Of a DNA stretch of 6,415 nucleotides, positions 4,933 through 6,415 are shown piece after piece; the stretch's first letter is position 1, and every line of letters starts with the position of its first letter. The stretch comes from Chloroflexota bacterium (GTDB lineage Bacteria > Chloroflexota > Anaerolineae > Aggregatilineales > Phototrophicaceae). The stretch spans positions 1 through 6,415 of the forward strand of contig JAEVZT010000528.1 in the NCBI GenBank assembly GCA_023392115.1. Reading direction: 5' to 3'. Under the pieces are notes generated by a model. It did no database searches, was not told the origin of the DNA, and worked only from the letters and a program-made list of their open reading frames with translations. The translations under genes were made by a program, and so were the position numbers.

Positions 4933-6415
4933 ATGACGTTTCTCACGTTCAATGTTGTCGATTATGAGGCGGTTGGTGACGGTGAAACCCTGAACACCGC
5001 TTCGATACAAGCGGCGTTGGCAGCCTGTGAAGCCGCCGGTGGAGGGACTGTCCTCATTCCAGCGGGGCGGTTCGTCAGCGGGTCGCTCTTCCTGCCGGCG
5101 AATACGACGCTTCATCTCGGGGCAGGTGCATACCTGCTCGGCAGCACGCGGCTCGAAGATTATTCGCTCGACGAATTCCCTTGGAGCGTGGAGTCAAAGC
5201 GCGCCGGGCTGCTGTCGGCGAAGGACGTCGACAATGTCACCATAGAGGGACGCGGCGTCATCGACGGGCGCGGTCTGGCATTCGTACTGACCGACCGCTT
5301 CAAGCAGTTCGAGCCGGCGGGTGCGGACTATGACCCCGCCTACGCACGTCAGCAGCCGGATGGGGCTGACAGCCCCTACGTGCGCGAGCAAGCGCCGTAC
5401 GACTATGTAGCTCGCCCCGGCAATATGATTCGCTTCTTGAACTGCCGCAACATCACAATACAGGACGTGACCATTTGTAACTCGCCAACGTGGACGGTTC
5501 ACGTCAAGAACTCACAGGTCGTGAACATCAGCCGCGTGTATATTCACAGCTATGACTCTGACCGCCGTGTGCCGAATGACGACGGGATTGACATCAACGG
5601 CTGTGACGACGTTCACGTTACCGACTGCACAATCCACACCGGCGATGACTGCCTTGTCGTTTTCGGCGGGCAGCGCATCACGGCGGCGAACTGCACGCTG
5701 GTCTCGCGCTCGTGCGGCATCCGTGTTGGCTGGCTTGGTCCTGACATCAAAGACGTTGTGTTCCAGAATCTCGTCATCCATGCGAACCGTGGGATTGGGC
5801 TCTTCGTGCGCGGACCCGGCTCGATCGAAAATGTCAGTTTTTCGCACATTCTCATTCGGACGCAGCTCTTCGCCGGACATTGGTGGGGCAAGGGCGAGGC
5901 GCTCCATGTGTCCGCGCTGCCATCGCGTCCGGATCTCGGTCGGCTTGGCAGCATTCGCGGCATTCGGTTCAACGACATCGTCGCTGAGGCGCAGAGTGGA
6001 ATTGTCGTTCACGGCTGTGAAGAGAGTACCATTCGGGACGTCAACTTCCATAATGTCGATCTCAAATTGCAGGGCAGCCCGATGCAGGCAATTAGCGGCG
6101 GCAACCTCGACCTGCGCCCGGTCAAGGATCTAGCGCGCGCCCTGTTCGCTCATGACATTCACGGCTTGTACGCACGATTTGTCGAGAACCTCAATGTTGA
6201 ACGCTTTACCTTGCGCTGGGAAGGCGAGCTCCCATCCTACTTCGCCAATGCAATCGTCTGCGAGGATTTCGAGCGCTTGACTGTTGATAGTTTCGCCGGC
6301 GATGCCGCGCCCACAGTAGACCCGCGCCCGGCAGTCGTTTTGCGTCGTGGCCGACATGCGCGTCTGCGCCGCCTCATCGGGCAAGACGGTAATGCGGCGG
6401 CGCTGTGGACAGAGG
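4933..6415 (+). CDS. Glycoside hydrolase family 28-like right-handed beta-helix protein (C-terminus outside window)
   Basis: This is probably a polygalacturonase-related pectin-type hydrolase. The window holds 494 codons and no stop, so the end is missing. The N-terminus has the pectate-lyase-superfamily start GDGETLNTASIQAALAACEA (15-34), then GGGTVLIPAGRFVSGSLFL (36-54) and LHLGAGAYLLGS (60-71). Beta-helix coils follow, with repeated IxIxDVTI-like strands. GH28 active-site motifs are NDDGID (215-220, usual NTD) and TGDDC (236-240, usual GDD/QDD). The usual G/S-H-G histidine motif is replaced by RSCG (259-262), and no clear RIK motif is seen. HWWGKGE (316-322) recalls a subgroup of bacterial GH28-like proteins. 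There is no signal peptide, so it should act in the cytoplasm on imported oligomers. ATG 4933 has a good GAGAGG site 7 nt upstream. It is the second gene of the aldolase operon. It could act on something other than homogalacturonan, such as rhamnogalacturonan oligomers. Confidence 0.9.
   Translation, partial: MTFLTFNVVDYEAVGDGETLNTASIQAALAACEAAGGGTVLIPAGRFVSGSLFLPANTTLHLGAGAYLLGSTRLEDYSLDEFPWSVESKRAGLLSAKDVDNVTIEGRGVIDGRGLAFVLTDRFKQFEPAGADYDPAYARQQPDGADSPYVREQAPYDYVARPGNMIRFLNCRNITIQDVTICNSPTWTVHVKNSQVVNISRVYIHSYDSDRRVPNDDGIDINGCDDVHVTDCTIHTGDDCLVVFGGQRITAANCTLVSRSCGIRVGWLGPDIKDVVFQNLVIHANRGIGLFVRGPGSIENVSFSHILIRTQLFAGHWWGKGEALHVSALPSRPDLGRLGSIRGIRFNDIVAEAQSGIVVHGCEESTIRDVNFHNVDLKLQGSPMQAISGGNLDLRPVKDLARALFAHDIHGLYARFVENLNVERFTLRWEGELPSYFANAIVCEDFERLTVDSFAGDAAPTVDPRPAVVLRRGRHARLRRLIGQDGNAAALWTE

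Noticed and set aside
5512..6133. Overlapping open frames on both strands inside the GH28-like gene (up to 193 codons)
   Set aside because: They are low-complexity, Arg/Ser/Ala/Thr-rich or Val/Asp-rich shadows of a gene with clear motifs in its own frame.

Overview
The window is a bacterial catabolic locus, moderately GC-rich by eye. It has compact operons, sigma70-type promoters close to consensus, and a Shine-Dalgarno site before some genes but not others. The protein repertoire would fit a heterotrophic environmental bacterium living on plant polysaccharides. The flavour of the proteins (an Opp-like binding protein with a plain Sec signal, a leaderless GH28-like protein) made me think of Chloroflexota/Anaerolineae, but the sequence does not prove any phylum.

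Layout. The minus strand carries, in order of transcription, a FadR-type GntR regulator (about 3949 to 3239), a family 5 solute-binding protein (3059 to 1458), a DppB/OppB-type permease (1381 to 425) and the first 137 codons of a DppC/OppC-type permease (412 to beyond the left edge). The plus strand, divergent from the regulator, carries an HpcH/HpaI-type aldolase (4112 to 4906) followed 26 bp later by a glycoside hydrolase family 28-like protein (4933 to beyond the right edge). No RNA gene, mobile element, CRISPR array or origin is visible, and no gap without a gene exceeds 300 bases.

Control. Three promoter/operator modules stand out. Each has a -35 and -10 spaced by exactly 17 bp, and each has a dyad at or just downstream of the -10 sharing the 9-mer GATGTCTGA. 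One lies before the transporter operon, one before the regulator and one before the aldolase-GH28 operon. The simplest reading is that the GntR/FCD protein represses its own gene, the importer operon and the catabolic operon, and releases them when it binds a sugar-acid-like ligand. A strong 13-bp hairpin with an alternative fold sits between the binding-protein and first permease genes and may set their expression ratio.

Working hypothesis. The 'dipeptide-type' ABC importer takes up plant-derived oligosaccharides, perhaps pectic ones. The leaderless GH28-like protein processes them in the cytoplasm, and the aldolase cleaves a 2-keto-3-deoxy sugar acid made downstream. Individual gene families are well supported; the substrate and pathway are inference. 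The least ordinary elements are the shared three-site operator, the bistable hairpin, and a GH28-like protein that keeps the catalytic aspartates but lacks the usual GHG histidine and an obvious RIK motif.
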